A stretch of 64,000 nt of DNA from Patagioenas fasciata (Eukaryota; Chordata; Aves; Columbiformes; Columbidae), in NCBI RefSeq assembly GCF_037038585.1, contig NC_092525.1, positions 30,096,367-30,160,366 on the forward strand, written 5' to 3'. Each line of letters opens with the position of its first letter. Position 1 is the stretch's first letter. The position numbers were made by a program, and so were the translations under genes. Shown in pieces: positions 22,861 through 34,890 of this stretch. The notes under the pieces are model-generated. The model was not told where the DNA came from and did no database searches. It saw only the letters and a program-made list of their open reading frames with translations.

Positions 22861-25308
22861 GGGGTCCTTTGTGTACTTTGCATCAGTTTTATTTTCTTGC
22901 CAGGAAATGGAAACACCTATGTATGTAAGGAAGTCAATCTTTGATTCTTTCTAGCCCAGAAGCATGCCTGCTAACACGCTTTAGATCACAGACTGCATTC
23001 ACAGTGGCACAGAACCAAGGTGTGAAGAGTTTACTAATGATTTTACCTAATCTTTGTATTGCAGTGTTAAGTTTCATCTTAAAATTACCTCTGCTTAGCT
23101 ATGTGATGCACAGAAAGTCTCTTGGGAGCTCAGCAGTTGTTTGGAAGCACATGGTTTTCACCACACTCAGGTGGTTGCTAGATCAGAGCTGGTTAGATAT
23201 TCTAAAATAAGAGAAGGCTAAGGAAAAAATTGAACTTGTGAGTTCAGGTGATTTGATCAGTGCTAACTTGAGTGCCAACTCCTCCCAAGAAATAAAATCT
23301 GGTTTTGCAGGAAATTCATACATGGACCATGTAATTCTAAAGTAAACAGTAGGCATCTGCATCAAGAAACCTTTAACCAGCTGAAAGACACTGGAGACAG
23401 AATTGAAAAATGGAGAGGAAGAGAAAAAAGGAGTGATGAAGAAATGAAATTTACCCATAAAGGCACCTCTATCTACAAGGATGGGGAAAAGGAGAATGCT
23501 GGAATTTTTCTTCTAATGAAGATGAAGAGCAGGTTTCCCTTTCCCTGTTAAAAGGAATATATCACATATATGAAAGGCCATTTGCCATTGTCAGGTGATA
23601 CTGTAGCTGCTGGATAGGCAGTGAGCTCATTCCTCCAAATGCCTCAAGACCTTAAAAAGGACATGTAAAGAGGGGCTATAGCTCTCCATCCCCGCAGATG
23701 TGTGACAGGAGGACATCTAGCCATGGATGGTGATGGTGAGGAAAAGGTGGTGGATATGCCACAATTCAAGCAACATGGATCACTAAAGGGTCAACAATGA
23801 AGGCCTTGCGGGGTCCGGGGGCAGGCAGTGAGACTGCTTTTTTGACCTCTTGTACAGTATTCTTGACATGCTGGTCTCTTCTCAGCCCAGGGAAAACCTA
23901 ATCAAATATCTTCTGTTCCCATGGCAGCACACTCAAAGACTATGAAGACATGGCAAACACAACAGCTATCCTCATACCGTTATCCTAACCCCCCTAGAGT
24001 CAGCAGATCTGTAGTCACTAGTCCTCCTCAAGGATCTTGCCATTCTGGGGGATTTCTGGCACAGCTGGACTAGCTGGGTGCAGGTGAGTCCCAGAGGTCA
24101 GGGTTTCACAGAGCTCCTGCCCTGTGGCTTGGGGTGGAAAGTATAAAGTCTCAGTCTAATAGCTGAGAAACAGTAAAGAAAATTAAAAACATGCTTTCTT
24201 TAGGATTGCTTATAAACATCAACAGGTTTTGGGCATCTTGTTACAGTCTAAGGCCAATCTCATTATGTTTGGGATCCTGGTTGTTTGCCATGCAGTGCCC
24301 CCATCAGCCCTGAGCAGCAAGCTGTGCCAAACTGGATGGCTCTGCTTCTGCCTGGCAGGATAGCTGCTGCTCTCCTGTGCTGCTTTCATGTTGCATCTTC
24401 TGCACATTGCAGAGTATTTCCATTTGCAGGATCCTACAGAAACACCATGATCCTCCACTGACCAGGGCCCTGCAGCTCCCTGCACCTTGCCCACTAATAA
24501 CTCAGCAGGTACCTCCTTTGGTAGGGGGCAAAAGGACCTACCCAAGGCTTCCCAGCACCTCAGGAGCTGTACAGAGATGATGCAAGGTCACTGGTGTAAA
24601 TCCCAGGTGTCCTCTGGAGGCTGGAGATGTCTCCCTAAGCTGCTCCAGTTGAGATGCAGCTGAGTCTGATTTCTCTCATCAGCTTATAGAAAGACTCAGA
24701 AATGCTGGTGAGAGGTTGTGGCTGCTGGGGAAGAGGTTGATTTTTCTTGTTTTACCCTTCATTTCTCTATTTGCTCCTCAGAGAGGAATGTGGGCTCAGC
24801 TTACAAGGAGTTAGGACTAGACCAGAGTCTTTTTAAAGAAAAACCCAAAATTCCAGGGAAGGATTTTTACTGCTTTTGTCTGCAGAATATGCTCATTAAA
24901 AGGAGAGGCTGAGTTTCAGCTGCAGGTCTATTACAGAGTGAGAAACCAGCTCTAAAGCTTAACTTTAGATCCTGATTTCCTCCCAAGTCTGTGTTGAAAT
25001 TCAGATTTAGGCTAGTCTAATGAACGCTGCTCAGAAATATGCCATGCAGAATATTTCTGGGCTGTACCTGGGCTAAATTAACTCCTGACAGCTTTTGGTG
25101 GTAATGTTTTGAAGTGTGGTCTGTTGGGTGTTTTTTTCAGGGGTCATTCAGCAGTGTCTCACCACAGAAGAGCACTATTGAACTCCTTGGAAAAGCTATG
25201 AAATTTCATACACTGGATGCAACCCCAGGAGACTAATCCAGCCCTGAACACTATCACTCTTAGATTTGTGTTTCATTCAAGAAGTCATGAAGCAATCTAT
25301 TTTGCCAG
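22861..25308. other. Non-coding DNA, nothing recognised
   Basis: The stretch at about 23690-24130 is GC-richer and somewhat repetitive (GGTGATGGTGAGG) but matches no family I know. No exon recognised. Confidence 0.6.
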
Positions 25309-25322
25309 AAAAAAAAAAAAAA
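25309..25322 (+). repeat. Poly(A) run, 14 bases
   Basis: An uninterrupted A run. The upstream sequence shows no coding remnant or AATAAA at the right distance, so I do not call a processed pseudogene. Confidence 0.8.
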
Positions 25323-25379
25323 TCATTTTATCATCACCCTGAGTACTTTCCGTGAGAATAAAATTTATAAAAAATGCCT

Positions 25380-25400
25380 GGGATCTTTGAGAAAGATCCC
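25380..25400. repeat. Perfect 9-bp hairpin palindrome
   Basis: GGGATCTTT and AAAGATCCC are exact reverse complements separated by GAG. This would form a stable small hairpin as RNA or single-stranded DNA. There is no T run after it and no gene nearby, so no terminator or small-RNA role is claimed. Confidence 0.8.
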
Positions 25401-26459
25401 AATTGTGCAGAAAAGCATTGCATTGATTATTAACTTAGCCCTTCTTTGGATTTTTCTGCTTGTCATTTTTACTTAAATACGAATAGTAATGAAGACCTCA
25501 AATGTGCCCTTTTACTATTGCCCTTTATTTTATTTTTCTATAAAGATTGCTCATAATCCTACTGCTATCTTTTTCCACTTTAAAAGGTTCTTGCTTCTTA
25601 TTGCTGTCAGGATAATGCTGCATCATTCCACCTAACTACCAATAAATAGAAATGCAGAGCCATGACTTCTATTCAAAAGCATGCAGGCTTCTTTGTACTG
25701 TTTCTGTATATACAAATATATCTTCCAACTTGTATCTGTAGTACAACATCTGAATTAAATCATGACTTATTCTTTCTATTAAAGCTGTGTTGTCCTTGCC
25801 ATTATCCCCTTTTCCAGTAAATGAGTACAATGAAAAATTGATTCTAGCTGTATTGGACTGCAGCAAAATAACAAAAGATGATTGTTACATTATCAAAGTC
25901 CTCTCTGCTTCCATAACATAGGAACTGAAAACACCTGTCTTTATCTTCTCAATCAATATTGCACCTGAGTCACATTTTCCTGGAAAACACTTTAAAGGTG
26001 TCCACTGTATGTTATTTAGCTTTAACAAATGCATTATTCAGGCTGTCTTCATTTATTTTGATTACCTGAGATTGCTCTGCCATCCCTGTGAGTTATATAA
26101 AGCCTAATATTAAATGCCATACTAGACTAGCATGTCAGTAACAATATCAGATGACTTCTCTTATGTGAAGCAGTGTGACAGCTGAACAAGTACACTTCGT
26201 AAAATGAATGTGGAAAACTTGTGTTCAACAGGGACACTTCATTGCATGCCACTGTCTTTCTAAAAGGTAGAGCAGGGCAGAGGGCTTCTGTTAATGGTTG
26301 CTAGAACAGGATGACCTAATTGGAAGCAGTTTTGGGGAGAGCGACAATGGACATTAGAGTCTGCATTTGCAGAAAGGATAAGCCAGTGTTGGATGCCTAG
26401 AACAGTCAGCTGTGCTTTACAGCCATGCTTTTTAATATTTTTAACAGGCAATGCATAAG
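25401..26459. other. Non-coding DNA, nothing recognised
   Basis: AT-rich unique sequence; open frames are at most 65 codons. Confidence 0.6.
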
Positions 26460-26700
26460 AGCAGCTAATTTACTGCGTGTCTCAATAGCAGTCTGAAACT
26501 GTTGAGCATCTAGTAAGAACAGAGAAATAAGTGAGCAGCTCTAGAGACACGGCCATCATTTCAACATGTGCATTTGCATATTTCATCTAATGCCTGAAGT
26601 TAGATGCCTAAAATTAGTAGATTTATTTGGATGTGTGGAAATAATTGTAATTTGTTTCACAGCAATCAATTTGTGATGCTTTGATTTCCCTTTCTACAGA
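26460..26700. other. Candidate conserved non-coding block with octamer
   Basis: Repeat-free DNA with an exact octamer (ATTTGCAT, 26572-26579; the reverse of ATGCAAAT, the POU-factor site), several TAAT-type cores, and two retained CpGs. Suggestive of enhancer DNA only. Confidence 0.3.
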
Positions 26701-29700
26701 ATTAAATTATTAAGGGGCAAATATGATTTTCAAGATACTTTTTATCATTCCTTCTCCTTGAAGTTTTGTCAAGTTTGACATATCATAACCCAACATTCAG
26801 CCATGAGTAATAAATATTAAAAATCCCCAATTAAATAAAAAACAAATTAAGTATAAGAAATGCAAAGCAATGAGGGACAGCAGGGTAGCACCTTGCCAGG
26901 AAACGTGACCATAAAAGGGGCCTCTTTTCTCTATCCACTAATTATCTGCATTGTTTCTAGATGGTAATAGTGGTCTGAGTTAGGAAGCTGTGTTCATCAG
27001 GCTCTGTATGGGGCCATGTATGCAGGGCAGGGAGCAGGATGAAGGGTTGAGCTGTTCTTCAGAGATACCTCCATGGTTCTTCACCCACAGATCTGGTCTC
27101 TGCTAAGTCTGGTAAGGTATGGGCTGGTTGGACCTGCAGAGACAGTGAGGTCTGCTGCAGCAGTGCTCGGCAAGGGGCATTTGCTCCAAGATCTGAGGCT
27201 GCTAACAACCCTGCCCAAGGTAATGGGGAGAGAAGGTGTGATCATCTGAGTCTGCTCCAGCTCCTCAGCTCCCTAACCATTCCTCTGCTAGGGCAGAAAG
27301 GATGTCCTCGGTATTCAGAAGAGGTCTTGCACTGCACCTGAATGAGGAGATGTTAGTATTTCCCCTGAGATGCCTGGTGGTAACTCACACTGGGAAAAGC
27401 AGGAGAAAGCAAGCCAAGGGGTTCAAATTTTGTTTGGTACCCGAGGTTAGCTCATGCCAAGCCCAGGCAAACCCCTGCGCTCCCCTGGCCCTACACACCC
27501 AAGAGCAAGAGGCCACTCCTGCTCCAGTAGCAAAAGCAGTAGGACCCCTGTCTACACTTCTCTTGCTTTTGGCATGAGTAACCATGTTTTTTTTCCATCC
27601 TCTGCCTTCATTTTGTTTCTCTGTTTAAAAAACTTACTCTTTATTTTAGCAGAGGAGAAAATAAATCTGCTTAAAAATTAACTTCAAAGCTCCTAGTCAT
27701 TGCACAGCTACAAGCACAGAAGTATTCCCTCTCAAGCTTTTTAAATTCTGGTTGTTGGTGGTGTGTTGTTGTTTTCTTTTTTGTGCAGCTGGGCACAGAA
27801 GGACTGGACTGAGCAGAGTATTCCTGCGGTTGGACCCTGAGCTGTGCCATGCCTGCATGCAGCCGCTGCTGGAAGCACTCCCTACTGCCACAGCGTGCCT
27901 GGGGACAGCCCTGTTCACACTCAACTGACCTGTTGGTGCAGCGTTTTTCCATGACTCAGCAAAGCTGCAAGACTTCCACACCAGCTTGTGCCCATTCCTC
28001 AAATCCTGGAAAGGTCAGTCCTCTCTCTGTGGCTGCACACGTGGAGGCACCAAAATGAGGGGGAAGCAGAGGAGCTGGTGCGAGTGGAAAGCCACCCTAC
28101 ATCTGTCCTGGTCAGTTATGGGGATAACTCAACAACACCTGAGGTTTGCTTTGGCTCAGATGAGACCTTGAGTGCCAGGATGCCTATGTTAAATGCTTTT
28201 AATCTTCAACTGGCAATATTGCTTTGGTACCTCAGTGAGAATGGGCTTTCTTGGGACCTGTGCACACCTTCACTGCCAGGAGAGCTTTGCTGGTGGCATT
28301 TTGGGACTTTTACTTCTGATCCCAGTCAGATCAAAGGGAAGGAGGAGAACATGAAATCAGAAACAGTGTGCTGGACCTTGGTAAAGGTTATTCCTATCAG
28401 AAGTTGACCTCCGTCCATCTGTTCATCCCTTCCTCCACAAGCCTGTCCCCTGGGCAGAGGTGTACACAGAGGATATCTCAGCTGTGTTTCTTTGCTCTTG
28501 CTGTGAATGTTCAGCAGGTTCTGCTTGTGCTGGGACACTGTGGGGTGGCAGGAGGGGGCTTTACACCTGGGCCTGTGAGAACCTGCAGTCCTACTGATTG
28601 CAGAAATGAGCTGCAAATCTGCTGCTTAGCTCCAGGCCTTAACATATTCATATTTCCTTGTAAATACAACTAGCAGGTGAACTAAAAACTGAGCTTATGA
28701 TGGGATTCTGTCTTTCATTAAGGAATTTTGTACCTATTTAAAAAAATATATGCAGGAGCATGTTGCTGACTCTTTTAAGAACCTATCCAAATTTATTGAT
28801 TTGTAGTAGGAAAAGTTTGCTGTGATGTGTAAATTAAGCCATCTAAATCATCCTGTTTGGTAACTGAAGCACCAGCTCTGTTTACTCAATGAGTTAATAC
28901 CCTACTAACCACCAGAGTTTTCTAGTTGCACTTGTGGTCCTTGCTGGCTCAACAGAGCCAGCTAGCTGTCCCCTGGCTTGTCTTCACCAGCAGGCAACCC
29001 TCTCACTCTCTGAGCTAGGTTTTGTTTGTTGCTGTTTTATGGTGCCCCAAAAGTCTGCCAGCTGCCTCATGGCCCAGGCGGAACAGGCTCTCCTCGGCAG
29101 GAAAGGACACGGTGGCCTTGTGTAGGTGGCAGGATGTGGCCGGGACAGCAGCGGTCATGCCAGGCTCTGCTGTTGGTTGCTACAGGTACCTTAACAAATA
29201 TCTCTCTGCAGGCAGAATTTCCACCTAAATACTTCTACAAAGTGTGATTAGAGCTATATTCTGTTTCACTCTCATCATGAGTCAACAGTGGGTCAGGTGT
29301 TACTGAAGATTAGACAGACCCTAGATTTTTTTCAAGTCCTTGCACATGAACATTTGGAGGCTGTTTAAGGATAAACCAAGGCATATATTACCACATCCTG
29401 CAGATAGTTACATTAGTTCTCAGGCAAACACACACATGTGCGTAGAACCCCCTGTATCTGTTACACCAGAGCTGGGTAATTGCTACCTCAAGTACATAGG
29501 TGTGCTTATAAGTGTTTACAGATACACAGGGTTGAGGTCTGAGGTGGCATAAGAGGTTCCCAGGAATCCCTAACTTGGGTGCTGCATGAAATAACACATC
29601 TGATAAATGATGGCTCCTTTAATAGGTGCTCTTAATCAAAAAGTTGAGAAGAAAATTTTATCTGGTAGACTGGCTTTTCTCTTCACCCATGTTTGGTCTT

Positions 29701-29765
29701 AACATCATCATTTACACTTTCACTGAGTTGTTCTCAAATCTGCTTTTTCCTGGTGAGAGAATAAA
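26701..29765. other. Non-coding DNA, GC rising from about 27.0 to 28.6 kb
   Basis: No repeat family or exon recognised. Several open frames of 90-139 codons at 27302-28673 overlap on both strands in GC-richer DNA, where stop codons are rarer. They share no domain, so I read them as chance frames. Confidence 0.55.
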
Positions 29766-29788
29766 AATCATTCAATAATTGAGTGATT
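29766..29788. repeat. Near-perfect 23-bp palindrome
   Basis: AATCATTCAAT and ATTGAGTGATT match as inverted arms around one central A, with a single T-G pair. It sits at the 5' edge of repeat-free AT-rich DNA and could be a dimeric homeodomain-type site or chance. Confidence 0.6.
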
Positions 29789-30189
29789 ATTTGATGCAGG
29801 ATTAATGTGCATACAATCCCTCAGTGCAAAACCACTCTGACTTTTGAAGGCCTCGCACATAATGCATACAGCATTTGCCCATTTAGAAAACTCCGTGTTT
29901 TAGGGCTGAGCCAAATGATATGAAGACAAGTGGCTCAAAATGATAACTGAGTCCTGATAGGCAATGCTGCATTCTTTCAGAGGAAATACAATGTTCTAAA
30001 ACTTCCAGATGAAACTGAACAAAAAAAAAAAAATGCAAATGTTAAAATGCATGTTTTAGTTCTCACATTTTACAAATTTAAGAGGTGCTGAATTTTACTG
30101 ACAGTTTTCTTGGCAGTATGTGAATTCCAAAGATGCACATGCAAATATTTGTCAAAACTGAATTTTCAATTTTGCATGCATAAGGATTA
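29789..30189. other. AT-rich DNA with two octamer sites
   Basis: Exact ATGCAAAT octamers lie at 30033-30040 (just after a 13-base A run, 30019-30032 region) and 30139-30146, followed by TTTGCATGCATAAGG near 30170. Clustering of POU-type motifs may be meaningful but the composition makes chance matches likely. Confidence 0.35.
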
Positions 30190-30689
30190 CTCCAGAAGTG
30201 CTGGCATACTCACTTTGTCACAGAAGAAAAGTAGTGTCATGTGGCATGTCTGGCCAATCACAGGAAAACTGTGTATTTTTAATTTTAAATATTCTGATTA
30301 ATCCATAGAGTAAAAAACTATAGTGAAAAGAAAGTCACTGAATACATTTGAATAACAAATTCAAGATGGTGTGATTGGCTTATATATATTCCCTGAGTAA
30401 GGAGAGACAAAATTAATCAAATAAATTATTCATTCTGAATTATTTGTTCAGCTCTGTTTTTACAAGTGGAGGCCTAATACTGATGTCTGAATTTCGAAGT
30501 TCACTATGAAAGCTCTTGTATTGTGTGCCATGTCCTCCTGATAGCCACAACTTTGCTTTGGGTTTGACTGCTTCACACATGAGCACTGTATTTGCCACAA
30601 TGATGTATTTTCTGTGAAAGAGTTGCTAAAAGCAATTAGGTCTTGAGTAGCAGGCGCTGAAAGTCCTAACGTGCTCATTGACAAAAAGG
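30190..30689. other. Non-coding DNA, nothing recognised
   Basis: AT-rich unique sequence with no repeat family or exon. Confidence 0.6.
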
Positions 30690-30990
30690 CATTAGAAATA
30701 TAATGTTGCCCATTTCTGCTAAATCATTACAACACAAATAGCGCTTTTCTGCTTTGGCCTTTGAGCAGAATTAGATTCAGGTTAGAGTGCATCCGCACAC
30801 TTACCCCGAGAAGCACTCAGCACGGCTGTCCTAATTGCACCCCAGATATCTAGACTGTATTTAGATGGAAGATTTAATGGCTCTACTACCAAAAGTCTGT
30901 TAGCCTTTATTACATTTATTTTCATCAGAAAAACTAATCATTGTGTTCTCTGAGATAAATACAGTAATTAAAATATAATTCTTCTTTCTT
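30690..30990. other. Candidate conserved non-coding block
   Basis: Repeat-free DNA with four CpGs at 30740-30826 (TAGCGCTTTT, CATCCGCAC, CCCGAGAAG, GCACGGCTG), followed by AT-rich sequence with homeodomain cores (CCTAATTGC, ACTAATCATTG, AGTAATTAAAA). Enhancer-like in composition; conservation untested. Confidence 0.3.
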
Positions 30991-31854
30991 TGATAGCTAT
31001 GCAATATATGATACTTGTTTACAGTCTTGTTCCAAGCTCATACAGGAGGAAGAACAGAAAGTTGAACTATTTGAGAATATATCAATCTTCTGACACTAAC
31101 AAAGCACTGTACTAACATCCAGAAGGGGACGGGTAGCTGTTCAGCAGGGCTGTGTGCTTCCTCACAGTGCAGTGCTGAGCCAGGCACAGCAAAACTCTCC
31201 CTTGTGGTTGATGGGGAGGTGAGGCTGTGCCGGGCATGTGAAGGGCAGGGTCTGCAGCCTGCCCAAAGCCCCAGGTCTCACCATTTCTGTGCAGCAAAGC
31301 AGGAAGGTGCTAGAGCATCTCTCTCTGTCTGCTATGGACAAGTGGTGGAATGACAATCAATGCTGCAGAACTGTCTTGCTGAGGGAAATCTAAAGTTCTA
31401 AACAGTCTGTCTCTGCTCCAAAACCCCTGTGTGAGGCTTAGGGCTTTGCTGGGTGCCTGCCAGCCCTGTCCTGCTGCCCAGGCAGCAGCTGGGGCTGTGC
31501 GGGTGCTGCCCCAGCCTGGGCAGGGGCCAGGGCTGCTGTGGAGGGGGCTGTGATGGGGACGGTGAAACCTGGAGCAGCATGGTCAGCTCATTTTGTAAAA
31601 GCCACCAGATGATCGTGAATTTCGTTGCCAAACCTGACTGTATTTGAAACGTGAAAATACACAAATGAAAGTGGCACTGTCAGCTCCGTAAAAATCACAT
31701 TTTCTGCAGTCTGCAATACTTGTTCTGCTCCATATGTGGAGGGATTTTTTATGAAATGTTCCAGGCAGAAAGTGAAAAACTCTGTGGTGTACTGGCACGA
31801 TAAAGCTATCTTGCATGAATGCAGTGCTTTCCACTTAAAGTGACTTGCATAAGT
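30991..31854. other. Non-coding DNA with a GC-rich patch
   Basis: About 31100-31590 is GC-rich, with CTG-rich and GGGGCTG-like words and short overlapping open frames on both strands. CpG is sparse. No family or exon recognised. Confidence 0.5.
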
Positions 31855-31965
31855 GGAAATATTATCCCCATCTTGCTGATGAAGAAACTGAAGCCCAGCA
31901 TTTCCTTTGAGTCACATCCAGTGAACAAGGATAAAGCCAAGAATGAATGTGCTGACATGCAGGAT
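31855..31965 (-). mobile_element. MIR-type SINE fragment
   Basis: The segment ATTATCCCCATCTTGCTGAT, followed by GAAGAAACTGAAGCCCAG, reads as the reverse complement of the MIR 3' region that is found across amniotes. The match continues through GTCACATCCAGTGAACAAGG and AAAGCCAAGAATGAAT with small gaps, so the element is in minus orientation. It is heavily diverged, as expected of an element that stopped moving long ago. Internally it lacks the tRNA-like head. Related amniote SINEs share this core, so the exact subfamily is open. Confidence 0.65.
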
Positions 31966-34860
31966 TTTCCATTGCCACCAGACAGGTTGTCTCTACTGAG
32001 AATATTTCATTCTGACTTTATAGTTGCCTTCTCCCAGATTAAGGTACCATCTTACTAACCATTTTATTTCCACAGGATAGAAAAAAGAAATATTGTCTGT
32101 ATTTGCTCCAGTCTGCTCTCCAAAGCATCTCTTAATGTGGCAGGAGACTTTGTGAGCTTTACTTGCCACGATTGGGCACAACTGGAAGAGGCCAGGTCCT
32201 AAATTAAATGATGCAACTGGTGCTTGCACTAAATCTGTATATGTGCGGGTTTACAATATACAGAAGCCAGCAAAATGTGGCTCCTGTAAGACTTATGTTG
32301 TCTATAAGGAATCATTATAGCCTTGGTTAGAATTGTTAACAATTCAGCAAAATGATATGAGACATAATTATTTGAGTTATTGATCGATGCATAAGAAGAA
32401 AGACCTCCATTTATAGGTCAGTATGAAGCGCTATTGGGTCCTCTGAGTGCATCAATATAATCATTTATTTCTTCACATGGATACTAAAGAAGACTCAGAA
32501 AGATGCCATGTGCAGAAAGCTGCTTGTGCCAGTAAATTATATTTACATCTGCTGCATATGGATAGACGGGATATAGGCCAAGTATGTGATGGTGGGAAGC
32601 AGCTTGCTGCTTCTGTTTTGGGAAAGTTCATCACGGTTGAAATTTTGGACAAATTAGATTCTGAATCAAACTAGAGAGAGAGCAGTAGATGAGCTCAAAA
32701 CTTTGGCTGCTCCAGAAACTCCATTCAAAATAATATACTGTCTCACGTGTCTTATGTTTTCCATCGAAGTTTTGAAGACATTTTTTAGTTGCTTATTGGG
32801 AGTAGGGAAGAAGAGAGGATCTTGCACTGAAACAGAGACAAACACGCACAATCCATTTCACTCCAAGTTTTGTGTTTAGAAAGTGGAAGACATGGAAGAC
32901 GTCCATCTTTGCAGAAATTTGGAGACAACTGTAAAAAAATATTAAGAAGGTATGAAAGTCAAACTATGCCAATGGTGAATCTGGTCTTCTATACCAGTTT
33001 GTGCCCAGACTCAGTATAGAGTATGGACAAAACCAAATAGAGTTCTCGGGCGAGGCTCGGAAATGAAGGATACAGATACAGACATTTTGTCCTCAGAGGC
33101 AGGTGGGTTCAGTAATTTTCCTGGTACAAAGCCAGGGCTGAACAGAGGCCTCCCAGGAAGGTCTCCTTGCCTGGTTTTGCACCTTTCTAGGCTGCTGTCC
33201 CACTGCCACCTCCCTCCATCTGGCAGTGGCCAGGATCTAGTGGGGAATAATTTGGGGTGTTACCATCAGGGGCTGAGGTCCAACTTCCACCCCAGTGCTC
33301 CCGCTTGAGGAGGAGCTTCCCCTGAAACAGGAGGGCTGTGGGTAGGGGCTGCAGGCAGGGGCTGTGGAGGTGGGCAGGGAGCAGCTTTCACCTTTGCTGG
33401 TTGTGCATTGTGTCCTTTTGGAAGAGCAAGAAGCTGGACCTGCCTCCCAGTGCTGTGCCCAAGATGGGGTGAGAGCACACTGTCCCGAGGGTCCGGCTGG
33501 CAACCCAGCCTGCCGATTGCTGATGGGAATCAGAGACATGGTGCAGATGCTGCCATTATTTTCCAGCAAATAAAAAGCAGTCCTTTCTTCAGAGAACAAG
33601 ATAAAAATTGGCTCCTGCTTCATCTCCAGAGCACCTGTGTTTGACTTAGTGAATCAAGCAAGCAGAGCCACTGCCCTGTAATGCAAATGCTGTCTGAAAG
33701 AGAGCTTGGTGGAGATGCTAACTCTGCCTTTCCCAGCCAGGGCAGGTGGGGTGGGCAGGGGCTGCTGCCTGCAGTCCTCTCAAAACTCCTGGAAGTTACA
33801 GTGTGCATGGGGAAACCTGAATGTGGGAGGGAGGAAAAAAGGGAGGACTTCTCAGTTGCTGTGCTGATTTGTTTGTTGACTTGTAGTTGTTAAATATGGA
33901 GAGCTGGCTGAAAGGGCATCAGGTGCTTTCAGGTTTGGCAGCTGATGGGCGAGATATGTGTTAATGTGGCCACGCTGTGCAAAACTGTCCCTTTTTTGCT
34001 GGGAATGAAAGTCTCACTAGTGAGCAGTGATTGCAGAGTGGTGCAGGAGGAAGCAAAGCTACTCAGTGTTGCTGGTGGTGGTGGAATGTAAAACAGGGCA
34101 CTTAGAGCCGCCCTCTGCATCTTGCCTATGCATGGCAGTGTGGTTGCAGTGCCCTGCCTGGCAAGCAGCACGCCTGGCTCTGCTGTAAAGTCAAGGGCAC
34201 TTAGTGATCCTTGTGCTTTCCCTGGTTGGGTGGCCTCCAGCCCCAGCACGGAGCACCCTGCAAGCATGCCACCACTAGCCTTTGCTGCCCAGAGCGTTCC
34301 CATGGATTCTCCCACAGCACTTTCTTCTGTTTGTCTGCAGCAGTTGCACTTTAATCTGTGTACAGAGTCAAGCCCAACGGGTGACAACTCAGTGTAGTAG
34401 ATCACAAATGGTAAAAATTTTGCAAATCAAAAATAATATTTTCTTGCTGTAAATATAGAATGGAGACCAAATGTGGCTGAAGACCCTTTCCCAAGCCCTG
34501 CAAGGGCACTAGCAGCAGAGGCTGGAGCAAACCTGACCCTGCAGGCAGTCTTCTGCCTTCAACTCAGTGACTCCTGGGAAGTAAAACTACAGCAAGGCCC
34601 ACAGTGATGTGCAGAGGTAAATAAATGTTTCACAAGTAAAATGCAAATGTGCCTGGTGTAGTCCCCCAAAGTGCAAACTCCTGCTGCTGTCACTTGTTTG
34701 TGTCTATCTAATTTTGGACTATGTTTGCCTCTCAAATTTAATAATTTTGACAAGTTAATTTCAGCCTGTTCTTGACAAGGAACACAGCTACAAGGAATGA
34801 AGAAAAAAAAAAGTTAAATGCCCTGGCAAGGTAATAGCATGATATTGTATGGCAAGCTAC
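31966..34860. other. Non-coding DNA, GC-rich from about 33.05 to 34.4 kb
   Basis: GGGGCTG-type words cluster at 33310-33390. Open frames up to 158 codons (minus, 33929-34405) and 128 codons (minus, 33237-33623) exist but overlap others in all frames and have no domain. I do not call them genes. Confidence 0.55.
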
Positions 34861-34890
34861 TTAACATTTCGGGACTATTGAAAATGTTAA
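34861..34890. repeat. 9-bp inverted repeat with 12-base loop
   Basis: TTAACATTT (34861-34869) and AAATGTTAA (34882-34890) are exact reverse complements. AT-rich arms of this length can arise by chance. Confidence 0.7.

Noticed and set aside
25200..25322. Poly(A) run as the tail of a processed pseudogene
   Set aside because: No coding remnant or AATAAA in position upstream and no flanking target-site duplication visible.
27988..28407. Plus-strand open frame of 139 codons
   Set aside because: No domain and several overlapping frames on both strands; no plausible splice or promoter context.
33929..34405. Minus-strand open frame of 158 codons
   Set aside because: No domain; GC-rich DNA makes stops rarer; overlapped by a plus-strand frame of 91 codons.
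34505..34525. CTCF-like site (AGCAGCAGAGGCTGG)
   Set aside because: Lacks the GGGCG part of the core.
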